From: Halomonas faecis
GTDB lineage: Bacteria; Pseudomonadota; Gammaproteobacteria; Pseudomonadales; Halomonadaceae
Assembly: GCF_010993975.1 (NCBI RefSeq)
Contig: NZ_JAACZO010000056.1
Coordinates: forward strand, 1-64,000
Direction: 5' to 3'
DNA: 64,000 nucleotides
The position numbers were made by a program, and so were the translations under genes. The notes beneath the pieces were generated by a model that made no database searches, was not told the DNA's origin, and saw only the letters and a list, made by a program, of their open reading frames with translations. Positions 10,079-17,620 of the stretch are shown piece by piece (the stretch's first letter is position 1; each line of letters starts with the position of its first letter).

Positions 10079-11034
10079 GTCATGGTCTCGGCATCGTCAT
10101 GGAGAGCATCGATCAGCAGTAGCAGATCATCGGGCAGAGGGGTGCGCAGCGTCATGCGCCTGCCACTCACGGGATGATCGAAGGCCAGCTTCCGGGCATG
10201 CAATGCCTGGCGCGGGAATTCGCGAAGCAGGACCTTCAGGCTCTCATCGGCTCCAGCGGGGAGTTTCAGGCGCCCACCATAAACGGGGTCGCCCACGAGC
10301 GGAAAACGCTGGTGGGCCATGTGCACACGGATCTGATGAGTACGTCCCGTTTCCAGCCGGCAGCGTACGTGGGTGTGGCCGCGGAAGCGTTCCACCACGC
10401 GATAGTGCGTCACTGCCGGCTTGCCGGTGACGTGCACGGCCTGACGCTTGCGGTCACGCGGATGCCGACCGATGGGCGCATCCACGCTGCCTCCGGCCGT
10501 CATCACGCCAGTAACCACCGCATCATACTCCCGCGACACGCTGCGCGCCTGAAGCTGCTCGACCAGGGCGGTCTGGGCGGCGAGCGTCTTGGCCACCACC
10601 ATCAGGCCGGTGGTGTCCTTGTCCAGGCGGTGCACGATACCCGCTCGCGGCACGCTACCCAGCGCCGGACAGTGGTGCAGCAGGGCATTGAGCAGGGTGC
10701 CGTCGGGATTGCCGGCAGCAGGATGCACCACCAGTCCCGCGGGCTTGTCGACCACCAACACGGCGTCATCCTCGAAGACCACCGACAGGGGAATCGCCTC
10801 CGGCTCGAAGCGGGCATCATCCTCTAGCTCCGCCACCAGTAGCAGCCACTCGCCGCCGGCCAGCTTTTCCTTGGGTTTGGCGAGGCGACCGTCGACGGTC
10901 AGCGCACCGCCCTTGATCCAGCCTTTGAGCCGCTCGCGGGAGTGGTCGGCGAACAACTCGGCCGCCGCCTGGTCCAGGCGACTCCCCGCCAGGGCATCGG
11001 GCACGCGGTGCTGGGCTTCCAGTGTCTGGGGCAT
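10075..11034 (-). CDS. rluD: 23S rRNA pseudouridine(1911/1915/1917) synthase
   Basis: Modifies three uridines in helix 69 of 23S rRNA, important for subunit joining. N-terminal S4-like RNA-binding domain (residues about 15-75: [20 protein letters not shown]) and catalytic domain with [18 protein letters not shown], where the Asp of HRLDKDT is the nucleophile. The start [13 protein letters not shown] lines up with the E. coli protein (319 versus 326 aa); a GTG 13 codons upstream is possible but lacks support. It is divergent from bamD, as in E. coli. Confidence 0.94.
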   Translation of the reverse strand: MPQTLEAQHRVPDALAGSRLDQAAAELFADHSRERLKGWIKGGALTVDGRLAKPKEKLAGGEWLLLVAELEDDARFEPEAIPLSVVFEDDAVLVVDKPAGLVVHPAAGNPDGTLLNALLHHCPALGSVPRAGIVHRLDKDTTGLMVVAKTLAAQTALVEQLQARSVSREYDAVVTGVMTAGGSVDAPIGRHPRDRKRQAVHVTGKPAVTHYRVVERFRGHTHVRCRLETGRTHQIRVHMAHQRFPLVGDPVYGGRLKLPAGADESLKVLLREFPRQALHARKLAFDHPVSGRRMTLRTPLPDDLLLLIDALHDDAETMT

Positions 11035-11149
11035 GGCGAACAATCGTTGCAGCACCGAGGACTGCGTTTTCACGCAAGGTGCTTTATAGTGGATGGGTTC
11101 CGGTCGATTCTACCATGGCCGACACAGGATGTTTGACACGAGGATCACG

Positions 11150-11974
11150 ATGCGCGCTTTCCCCATCGCCACCCGCCTTGCAGCTCTCCTGATGGCCTCT
11201 ACTCTGCTGGCCGGCTGCGCCAGCAATGGCTCGTCGGAAGAGCAGAACGACGAGTTTGCCGGTGTTGCCGAACGCGAACTCTACGAAGAAGCCCGTGATG
11301 CCCTCGAAGATGGCCGTTACACCACGGCCATCTCTCGCCTCGAGGCCATCGACACGCGCTACCCCTTCGGGGCCCATGCCGAACAGGCACAGCTCGAGCT
11401 GATCTATGCCTACTACGAAACCGGCGACTGGGAAGCCACCCGCGCGGCGGCGAATCGCTTCATTCGCCTGCATCCCCGTCATGCACGGGCCGACTATGCC
11501 CTCTACCTGCGCGGCCTTGCCGCCTGGCAAGCCGGTCGCTTCAGCCTCGAACGCCTGCGCCTGATCGACATTTCCAAACGCGACCTGGGCGCCTCCCGTG
11601 ACGCCTACTCCGATTTCCGCGAGCTGGTCAGCCGCTATCCAGACAGCGAATACGCGCCGGACGCCGAACAGCGCATCGTCTACCTGCGTAACGTGCTGGC
11701 CCGTCACGAGCTGCACGTCGCCGACTTCTACCTGCGCAAGGGCGCTTTCCTCGCCGCCGTGGAGCGCGGTCGCTGGGTGATCGAGAAATTCCCCGAGGCC
11801 GAAGCCACGCGCGATGCCCTGGCGGTGATGGTCGAAGGCTACCTGGGCCTCGACATGCGCGACCGAGCCCGCGAAGTACTCGACGTGTTGATCGACAACG
11901 CCCCTCGGCACGAACGGCTGCGCGGCCGCACCTTCGAGCCCAAACACGTCGACGGCGACTCGCTCTCGGCCTGA
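11150..11974 (+). CDS. bamD: Outer membrane protein assembly factor BamD (lipoprotein)
   Basis: Essential TPR lipoprotein of the BAM complex that inserts beta-barrel proteins into the outer membrane. A signal peptide with lipobox LLAGC (Cys 23) is followed by five TPR-like repeats (ELYEEARDALEDGRYTTAI..., RYPFGAHAEQAQLELIYAYY and so on). The ATG giving MRAFPIATRL has GAGGATCACG upstream and yields 274 aa. The earlier ATG would put 19 extra residues before the signal peptide. It is divergent from rluD and followed by a strong terminator. Confidence 0.96.
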   Translation: MRAFPIATRLAALLMASTLLAGCASNGSSEEQNDEFAGVAERELYEEARDALEDGRYTTAISRLEAIDTRYPFGAHAEQAQLELIYAYYETGDWEATRAAANRFIRLHPRHARADYALYLRGLAAWQAGRFSLERLRLIDISKRDLGASRDAYSDFRELVSRYPDSEYAPDAEQRIVYLRNVLARHELHVADFYLRKGAFLAAVERGRWVIEKFPEAEATRDALAVMVEGYLGLDMRDRAREVLDVLIDNAPRHERLRGRTFEPKHVDGDSLSA

Positions 11975-11975
11975 C

Positions 11976-11993
11976 GCGGGCTGCGGGCTGCGG
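11976..11993. repeat. Short copy of the GCTGCGG heptamer repeat
   Basis: Just after the bamD stop codon, two full GCTGCGG units (11980-11993) are preceded by a partial GCGG. The unit matches the nine-copy array near 9.23 kb, and both precede a similar CAGT-rich stretch. Both sit in 3' non-coding gaps. Confidence 0.8.
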
Positions 11994-12022
11994 AAAAGCA
12001 GTCTTGGCTCTGGAAAGGCATA

Positions 12023-12051
12023 CGCCACCCTCCTTCGGAGGGTGGCGTTTT
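12023..12051 (+). terminator. Rho-independent terminator of bamD
   Basis: Ten bp perfect stem CGCCACCCTC/GAGGGTGGCG with a 5 nt loop, followed by TTTT on the plus strand. It lies between bamD and the convergent nadE 3' end, and the stem could also act on nadE transcripts although no T run follows on that side. Confidence 0.88.
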
Positions 12052-12097
12052 CGTGCCCGAGTCACGCGGCTCGTCGCCCGCGGCTGGCGCGCAGCGC

Positions 12098-13729
12098 CTA
12101 CTCCCCCGGCTGCCAGCCGTTGACGATGGGGTAGCGACGGTCGCGACCGAAACCGCGCGGAGTAACGCGCACCCCCACTGCCGCCTGACGGCGCTTGTAC
12201 TCATTGCGATCGACCAGCCGGACCACACGATAGACGTCCTCGCGCTCGAAGCCGGCATCGATGATCGCCTCGGCGCTCATGTCGCCTTCGATATAGCGCA
12301 CTAGGATGGCATCGAGCACCTCATAGTCGGGCAGCGAGTCGGTGTCTTTCTGATCCGGGGCGAGCTCGGCGGAAGGCGGACGCTCGATGACCCGCTCGGG
12401 AATGGCGAGCCCCTGGGTATTGCGCCAGCGCGCCAGCCGATAGACCCAAGTCTTGTAGACGTCCTTGATGGCATTATAACCGCCCACCATATCACCATAG
12501 AGGGTGGCATAGCCCACCGCCATCTCGCTCTTGTTGCCGGTGGAGAGCACCATCAATCCCTTCTTGTTGGAGATGGCCATCAGCAGCACCCCACGGCAGC
12601 GCGACTGCAGGTTCTCCTCGGTAGTATCGCGCGCGGTCCCGGCAAAAGTATCGGATAGGGTCTCCATGAACGCTTCGACCATCGGTTCGATGGGAAGAAC
12701 CCGATAGTGCACGCCGAGCAGCTTCGCCTGCTCGGCGGCGTCCTGCCTGGAGATATCGGCGGTATAATGGTACGGCATCATCACCGCCTGAACTCGCTGG
12801 GGTCCCAGGGCATCCACGGCGATGGCCAACGACAGCGCCGAGTCGATACCGCCGGAAAGCCCCAGCACCACTCCCTCGAAGCCGCTCTTGTTGACGTAAT
12901 CGCGCAGCCCGGTGACCAGCGCGCAGTAGAGGCTCTCCTCCGGGTCCACGGAAGGTTCGATCTCGCCTTCGCGGGGCACCCAGCGACCCGCTTCGCGCAC
13001 GAACTGCACCGGCATCAGACCCGCCTGCCAGTAGGGGGCCAGCACGCGCAACTCGCCGCTGGCGTCTACGCAAGCCGAGCCGCCGTCGAAGACCAGCTCA
13101 TCCTGACCGCCGATGGTGTTGACGTAGACCACCGGGCGCTCGACCTCAGCGGCTCGCTGCTCGAGCAGGCGCAGCCGCTCGGATGGCTTGTCCTGATGGT
13201 AGGGCGAAGCGTTGAGCGTTATCAGAACATCGGCTCCCGCCTCGCAGGCAGCGTGAACCGGCGTTCCGTCCCACAAGTCCTCGCAGATCAACAACCCGAG
13301 CTTCACGCCCTTATGCTCGAGTACCAGACTTCGAGCGCCGATGGCAAAATAGCGCCGCTCGTCGAAGACCTGATAGTTGGGCAGCGCCTGCTTGGCGTAT
13401 TCATCCAGCCACTCGCCGTTGTACAGCGCCCCGGCTAGGTTGTACCCCTGACCTTCCCGGCGCCCCGGATAGCCGATGATGACCAGCACATCGCGCGCTA
13501 CCTTGGCTGCCATGCGCGCCCGCGCCTCACGCAGGCGCGTCTCCATCGACGGACGCAGCAACAGATCTTCCGGCGGATAGCCGCTCAGGAACAGCTCCGG
13601 AAACACCACCACGTCGGCGCCATGCTCGATGCGCGCCTCACGCACCGCCTCGATGGCCCGTTCGGCATTGCCGGGAATGTCCCCCACCAGGGGATCCAGC
13701 TGTGCCATTACTAGCGTCAAGTCTTGCAT
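12098..13729 (-). CDS. nadE: Glutamine-dependent NAD(+) synthetase
   Basis: Last step of NAD synthesis: amidation of deamido-NAD using ammonia taken from glutamine. Two domains: the N-terminal carbon-nitrogen hydrolase (nitrilase-type) glutaminase with Glu 45 in VVFPELFLSGYPPED, a central Lys around 113 and Cys in LLICEDLWDG; and the C-terminal ATP-pyrophosphatase-type synthetase with LGLSGGIDSALSLAIA and LSTGNKSEMAVGYATLYGD. The start MQDLTLVMAQLDP gives 543 aa, normal for the two-domain form. An in-frame extension upstream would cover the divergent promoter and is rejected. The ammonia-only NadE of E. coli lacks the first domain. Confidence 0.95.
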   Translation of the reverse strand: MQDLTLVMAQLDPLVGDIPGNAERAIEAVREARIEHGADVVVFPELFLSGYPPEDLLLRPSMETRLREARARMAAKVARDVLVIIGYPGRREGQGYNLAGALYNGEWLDEYAKQALPNYQVFDERRYFAIGARSLVLEHKGVKLGLLICEDLWDGTPVHAACEAGADVLITLNASPYHQDKPSERLRLLEQRAAEVERPVVYVNTIGGQDELVFDGGSACVDASGELRVLAPYWQAGLMPVQFVREAGRWVPREGEIEPSVDPEESLYCALVTGLRDYVNKSGFEGVVLGLSGGIDSALSLAIAVDALGPQRVQAVMMPYHYTADISRQDAAEQAKLLGVHYRVLPIEPMVEAFMETLSDTFAGTARDTTEENLQSRCRGVLLMAISNKKGLMVLSTGNKSEMAVGYATLYGDMVGGYNAIKDVYKTWVYRLARWRNTQGLAIPERVIERPPSAELAPDQKDTDSLPDYEVLDAILVRYIEGDMSAEAIIDAGFEREDVYRVVRLVDRNEYKRRQAAVGVRVTPRGFGRDRRYPIVNGWQPGE

Positions 13730-13827
13730 GGGCGTAGAAATCTCTCGAGAATCCAGTGTACCGCCATTGTCCCGCAAGGGCGCCCGGCTGGCAAAGCCGC
13801 TCGCCCCTCCTTGGGAGTCGCAAAAGG

Positions 13828-14088
13828 ATGAACCTGTTGCTCATTCGTTTGATCATCTTCGCTGTGCTGTTCCTGGCAGGCCTCAAGCTCTATCGGCTGT
13901 ATCGCGAATGGAAGCTGGAGCAGGAACAGCACGATGACTTGCCGGAGGGCGGAAAAATGGTGCGCTGTGCCTGGTGCCAGGTGCATGTGCCAGAGGACGA
14001 AGCCCTGCGCGACAAACCGACGGCAGCATGGTTCTGCTGTAGCGCTCACCGCGACCGTTTCCTGCAGGAGCACGACCCAGAAGCCTGA
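13828..14088 (+). CDS. PP0621-like small membrane-anchored zinc-binding protein
   Basis: 86 aa. Residues 1-18 form a hydrophobic N-terminal anchor (MNLLLIRLIIFAVLFLAG), then a charged linker and a compact metal-site region with CAWCQVHVPEDEA and FCCSAHRDRF, a Cys-x2-Cys plus Cys-x3-His arrangement typical of small zinc ribbons. This architecture matches the uncharacterised PP0621 family of pseudomonads. The start is set by the N-terminal membrane segment and GGAG upstream; the longer ORF frame is discarded. It is divergent from nadE and upstream of the pseudopilin gene. Function is unknown. Confidence 0.75.
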   Translation: MNLLLIRLIIFAVLFLAGLKLYRLYREWKLEQEQHDDLPEGGKMVRCAWCQVHVPEDEALRDKPTAAWFCCSAHRDRFLQEHDPEA

Positions 14089-14205
14089 TTGCCGCCCATG
14101 ACGGTCATCTCGCAACCTTCATGGCGTCGTTCGCTTACACAAGCCTGACCGAGCTCGACTAGAGTGACAGCCCAGTGACGAGGGACTGCACTCCAGGAGG
14201 GCTCG

Positions 14206-14748
14206 ATGCGCCATGCCCCGCCACCCCAGGGCCATACGAGTACACGACGTCTGCCGTGCCACCGCACGGCACTCGGCTTCACGCTCATCGAACTGGTGGT
14301 CGCACTCGCCGTGATGGCGATTCTGGCCACCTGGGCAGTGCCCGGCTTCCAGGCCCAGGCAGCCCGTCAAGAGGTCACCTCCGACGTCATGCGCCTCAAG
14401 ACGGCGCTGGCCATGGCGCGCAATGCGGCCATCACGCGGCGCACGCCTGTCGTGGTCTGCCCGCTGGATGGCAACACCTCCGCCACATGCAGCAACGGCA
14501 ACGACTGGACCCGCCCCCTGCTGATCAAGCCATGGAACGATGCGGATGCACCCGCGCTGCGGATACTCGCCGATGGCGAGGTAGACTCGATCACCTACCG
14601 TGAGGACCGCCCCGTCCGCTTCACGGCACTGGGCCGTGCCAGCGGCTACAACGGCACCTTCCGCATCTGCGGCCGACGCGGCAACGCCGCACGCGTCATC
14701 GTCAGCAACTTCGGGCGTGTCCGAGTGGAAAGCGGCGCGGATTGCTGA
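14206..14748 (+). CDS. GspH/FimT-family type IV pseudopilin
   Basis: 180 aa. A 23-residue basic leader ends in the prepilin peptidase site LG/FTLIELVVALAVMAIL, followed by the usual hydrophobic helix. The globular part has the GspH/FimT pattern (MRLKTALAMARNAAITRRTPV, then VVVCPLDGN, and C-terminal GRVRVESGADC). Such minor pilins prime type IV pilus or type II secretion assembly. Strong RBS CAGGAGGG lies just before the ATG. No other pilin or secretion gene is nearby, so it is an orphan here and must depend on a PilD/PilBCD system elsewhere. I cannot tell FimT from FimU or GspH by eye. Confidence 0.85.
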   Translation: MRHAPPPQGHTSTRRLPCHRTALGFTLIELVVALAVMAILATWAVPGFQAQAARQEVTSDVMRLKTALAMARNAAITRRTPVVVCPLDGNTSATCSNGNDWTRPLLIKPWNDADAPALRILADGEVDSITYREDRPVRFTALGRASGYNGTFRICGRRGNAARVIVSNFGRVRVESGADC

Positions 14749-14789
14749 AAGACTCTCCGGCGACACCCGTCTTCCATCGGAGCGTCTGC

Positions 14790-15005
14790 ATGCAGCAACC
14801 CATCGTCGGCTATCACCGCGACGCAGAGAACCACTGGGTCGCCGAACTCGCCTGCGGCCACAACCAGCACGTGCGCCACCAGCCGCCCTGGGTCGAGCGG
14901 CCCTGGGTCACCACGCCTGCCGGAAGACGGCGCATGCTCGGTTTCGAACTCGCCTGCAAGAAGTGCGACGAGGGCGCCCCGCCCGACAACCCACCCCCCA
15001 CCTGA
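14790..15005 (+). CDS. DUF3565 family protein
   Basis: 71 aa. The sequence VGYHRDAENHWVAELACGHN, then QHVRHQPPWVERPWV and a C-terminal CKKCDEG, fits the DUF3565 pattern. Conserved Cys/His positions (ACGHNQHVRH, ACKKC) suggest one metal site. The start MQQPIVGYH is the family start; the extension to 14742 overlaps the pseudopilin stop and is unlikely. Function unknown. Confidence 0.8.
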   Translation: MQQPIVGYHRDAENHWVAELACGHNQHVRHQPPWVERPWVTTPAGRRRMLGFELACKKCDEGAPPDNPPPT

Positions 15006-15070
15006 ACGCCGTCGCGGCTCGCTTCAGGTGCCTACCGGAAGACCGACGAACGCCACCCTCGCCTGCCTGC

Positions 15071-15250
15071 CTATCCCTTGGGGCCCAGCAGCAGCCAGAC
15101 GATCAGCCCGACGACCGGGAAGATCAGCAGAATCAAGATCCACAGCAGCTTGCTGATCGGACCGGCGCCACTCTTGGCCACCTTGACGACGGCCCAGATG
15201 ACGATGATCAGCCAGATCAGCCCCAGTAGTCCGCCCACTTCGAGTCCCAT
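15071..15250 (-). CDS. Small membrane protein with PLDc_N domain
   Basis: 59 aa, two transmembrane helices (about residues 3-22 and 33-55) ending in a GPKG tail. The pattern GLLGLIWLIIVIWAVVKVAK followed by LLWILILLIFPVVGLIVWLL is that of the phospholipase-D-nuclease N-terminal (PLDc_N) domain, which occurs alone in many small proteins. The second ATG (MGLEVGG) is chosen because GGAG sits 10 nt before it; the first ATG is only 1 nt from GGAG. It lies 54 nt downstream of the helicase gene on the same strand and may be co-transcribed. Function unknown. Confidence 0.8.
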   Translation of the reverse strand: MGLEVGGLLGLIWLIIVIWAVVKVAKSGAGPISKLLWILILLIFPVVGLIVWLLLGPKG

Positions 15251-15304
15251 AGCAGTCATGCTCCTTGCGTGTCGGTCAGGGTACCCAAGCAGCATAGCCG
15301 TCTC

Positions 15305-17620
15305 TCAGGTCAGCGTCATGCCCACCTCGGGCCACCACCAGTCGGGCAGCCGCTCGCGCACGCCAGGCTGAGCGAAGCGGTCGTCCATCAGCACCACCAC
15401 GCCCTCATCCGCCGGACCGCGAATCACCCGCCCCGCGGCCTGCACCACCTTGAGCAACCCAGGAATACGGTACGCATAATCGTCGCCGCAGCCGAAGCGG
15501 GTCGCCAGGCGCGCCTTGAGCGCCTCGTTGAAGGGATCGGCAGGCGGAAGCCCCAGGGTGGCGATGAAGGCGCCCACCAGCCGTTCGCCGGGCAGGTCGA
15601 TGCCCTCGCCGAAGGCTCCGCCCAGTACGGCGAAGCCGATCCCCTCGCCGCCGAACCGAAAGCGCGACAAAAAGCCCTCGCGATCGCGCTCCGCCATGCC
15701 ACGCGTCTGCGCCCAGGCAGGGATCGCGGGATGCTCGACGGTGAAGCGCTCATATACCATCGCCAAATAGGCGAAGCTGCTGAAGAAGGCCAGGTAGTTG
15801 CCGGGGCGACGTCGAAACTGGCCCACCATCTCGGCGACGATGGGGGCCACGGAGGCAGGCCGGTCGGCGATGCGTGTCGAGATATCGGCGCGAATGCGCA
15901 CTTCGAGCTGTTCGGCCGTGAACGGTGTAGACACGGCCTGGCATACCGTGCCGTCCGGTAGCCCCAGCAGGTCACGGTGGTAGCCAGGCGGGCTCAACGT
16001 CGCGGAAAAAAGCACGCCAGCGTGGGCCGTGGCAAAACGCGGCGCCAGGAAATCGGCCGGCACCAGGTTGCGGATGCCGAGCACGGCGCGGCCACGTCCG
16101 TGGCGGGCAAGGTCGCACAGCGAGTGGGCGCCGAAAGTCTCGGCCAGGCGAGAGAAGGCCAGCGCCTCGAAGAGCAGCTCCTGCAGCTCGGCGCTGGCGT
16201 CTTCCGGGTGCTCGCCCAGATGGTCGGTGATGGCGGCCGCCATGCCCTGCAAGGCGCCAGCCATTCCCTCGGGAAGACCGTCCAGCACCCGGTAAGCGGC
16301 CCCTCCCGGCCCACCGGCGTCGCTCATCCCTGCGTCGCTTACCAGGGTCTGCCACTGCCGTGCCAGGCGCCCGAGTGGGCGTTTCAGAGCCGCCGGTGCG
16401 GCAGCTCGCAGGCGGCCGAGGCGTCGCTGATCGAGCTCGGCACTGTACATGCCGCGTCCGCGCGCCACCAGATTGTGCGCCTCGTCCACCAGCAAGCCGA
16501 CCCGCCAGCCATTCTCGCGCGCCAGACCGTGCAGCAGAGCGCTGGCGTCGAACCAGTGGTTGACGTCGCCGACGACGACATCGCACCAGCGGGCCAGCTC
16601 CTGGCCAAGGTAGTAGGGACAGACCCGGTGTTCGAGCGCCACCTCACGCAGGTCGTCGCGGTTTAGCCACCCCCGCGCCACGGCCGCCGACCGCGCCGCC
16701 GGCAAACGGTCGTAGAAGCCGGCGGCCAGCGGACAGGCCTCGCCGTGGCAAGCCCTGTCGGGATGTTCGCAGGCCTTGTCGCGTGCAGTCAGCTCCAGCA
16801 CGCGCAGCGGCACGCTGCGAGAGGCTGGCTGGGCTGCCGGCCCCGCCCCCAGAGTCTCCAGCGCCTCCAGCGCCAGGCGACGGCCCGGCGTCTTCATGGT
16901 GAGAAAGGCCAGGCAGTCGAGACTCTGGCGCGGCATCGCAGCGAGCAGAGGGAAGAGCGTGCCCAGCGTCTTGCCGATACCGGTGGGCGCCTGGGCCAGC
17001 AGGCAGCGCCCGGTGGCGGCGGCCTTGTAGACGGCCTCGGCGAGATCGCGCTGCCCGGGGCGGAACTCCCCATGGGGAAAGTCCAGCTCGCGCAACGAGG
17101 CATCGCGCTCCTGTCGGTGCGCGGCCTCCTGCTCGGCCCAGGCCAGGAAGCGCTCGCACTGGTCCACGAAGAACGCCTGCAGCTCACTCGCCCGGGCCGC
17201 CTCGCTGAGCCACGTCTCGCGGCCGCTCGCCACGTCGAGATAGACCAGCACCAGCTCCACCGTATCCAGACCGCGCTCGGCGCATAGCAATGCCCCGTAG
17301 ACCTTTAGCTGTGCCCAGTGCAGGGCACGCTGATTGTCGGCCATTCGTTCTGGGCTCCCACGGTGCGTCTTGATCTCTTCCAGCCGATTGGCCGTGGCAT
17401 CGTAGCCGTCGGCGCGACCGCTCACCACCAACCCCCGGTGGCAACCGGCGAGCGGTACTTCGCTCCGGTAACCGGCCCCGCGCCGTGCCGCCACTCGCGC
17501 ATGCCCCGCGATGCCCTCGCGCGCACTGGGTGCCGGCGTGAAACGATGATCGAGATCGCCCGTGCGGGCCGTGAAAGCGCACAGGGAGCGCACCGCCACG
17601 CGATAGAGAGCCTCGCTCAC
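15305..17620 (-). CDS. XPD/DinG-family Fe-S DNA helicase with N-terminal nuclease-like domain
   Basis: 771 aa superfamily 2 helicase. Walker A APTGIGKT (211-218), DEAH box in LLVDEAHNL (379-382), and a C-terminal helicase domain with GGAFGEGIDLPGE and QAAGRVIRG. Four cysteines (about 284, 291, 296, 334; the last in CPYYLG) lie between Walker A and DEAH like the XPD 4Fe-4S cluster. The first 150 residues carry a PD-(D/E)XK-like pattern: Asp 71 in GRADGYD, then EEIK with Glu 82 and Lys 84. The start is a GTG overlapping the stop of the VRR-NUC gene (GTGA), preceded by GGGAGG. Coupling to a FAN1-type nuclease argues for interstrand crosslink or branched-DNA repair. Whether the N-terminal domain cuts DNA is inference. 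Confidence 0.9.
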   Translation of the reverse strand: MSEALYRVAVRSLCAFTARTGDLDHRFTPAPSAREGIAGHARVAARRGAGYRSEVPLAGCHRGLVVSGRADGYDATANRLEEIKTHRGSPERMADNQRALHWAQLKVYGALLCAERGLDTVELVLVYLDVASGRETWLSEAARASELQAFFVDQCERFLAWAEQEAAHRQERDASLRELDFPHGEFRPGQRDLAEAVYKAAATGRCLLAQAPTGIGKTLGTLFPLLAAMPRQSLDCLAFLTMKTPGRRLALEALETLGAGPAAQPASRSVPLRVLELTARDKACEHPDRACHGEACPLAAGFYDRLPAARSAAVARGWLNRDDLREVALEHRVCPYYLGQELARWCDVVVGDVNHWFDASALLHGLARENGWRVGLLVDEAHNLVARGRGMYSAELDQRRLGRLRAAAPAALKRPLGRLARQWQTLVSDAGMSDAGGPGGAAYRVLDGLPEGMAGALQGMAAAITDHLGEHPEDASAELQELLFEALAFSRLAETFGAHSLCDLARHGRGRAVLGIRNLVPADFLAPRFATAHAGVLFSATLSPPGYHRDLLGLPDGTVCQAVSTPFTAEQLEVRIRADISTRIADRPASVAPIVAEMVGQFRRRPGNYLAFFSSFAYLAMVYERFTVEHPAIPAWAQTRGMAERDREGFLSRFRFGGEGIGFAVLGGAFGEGIDLPGERLVGAFIATLGLPPADPFNEALKARLATRFGCGDDYAYRIPGLLKVVQAAGRVIRGPADEGVVVLMDDRFAQPGVRERLPDWWWPEVGMTLT

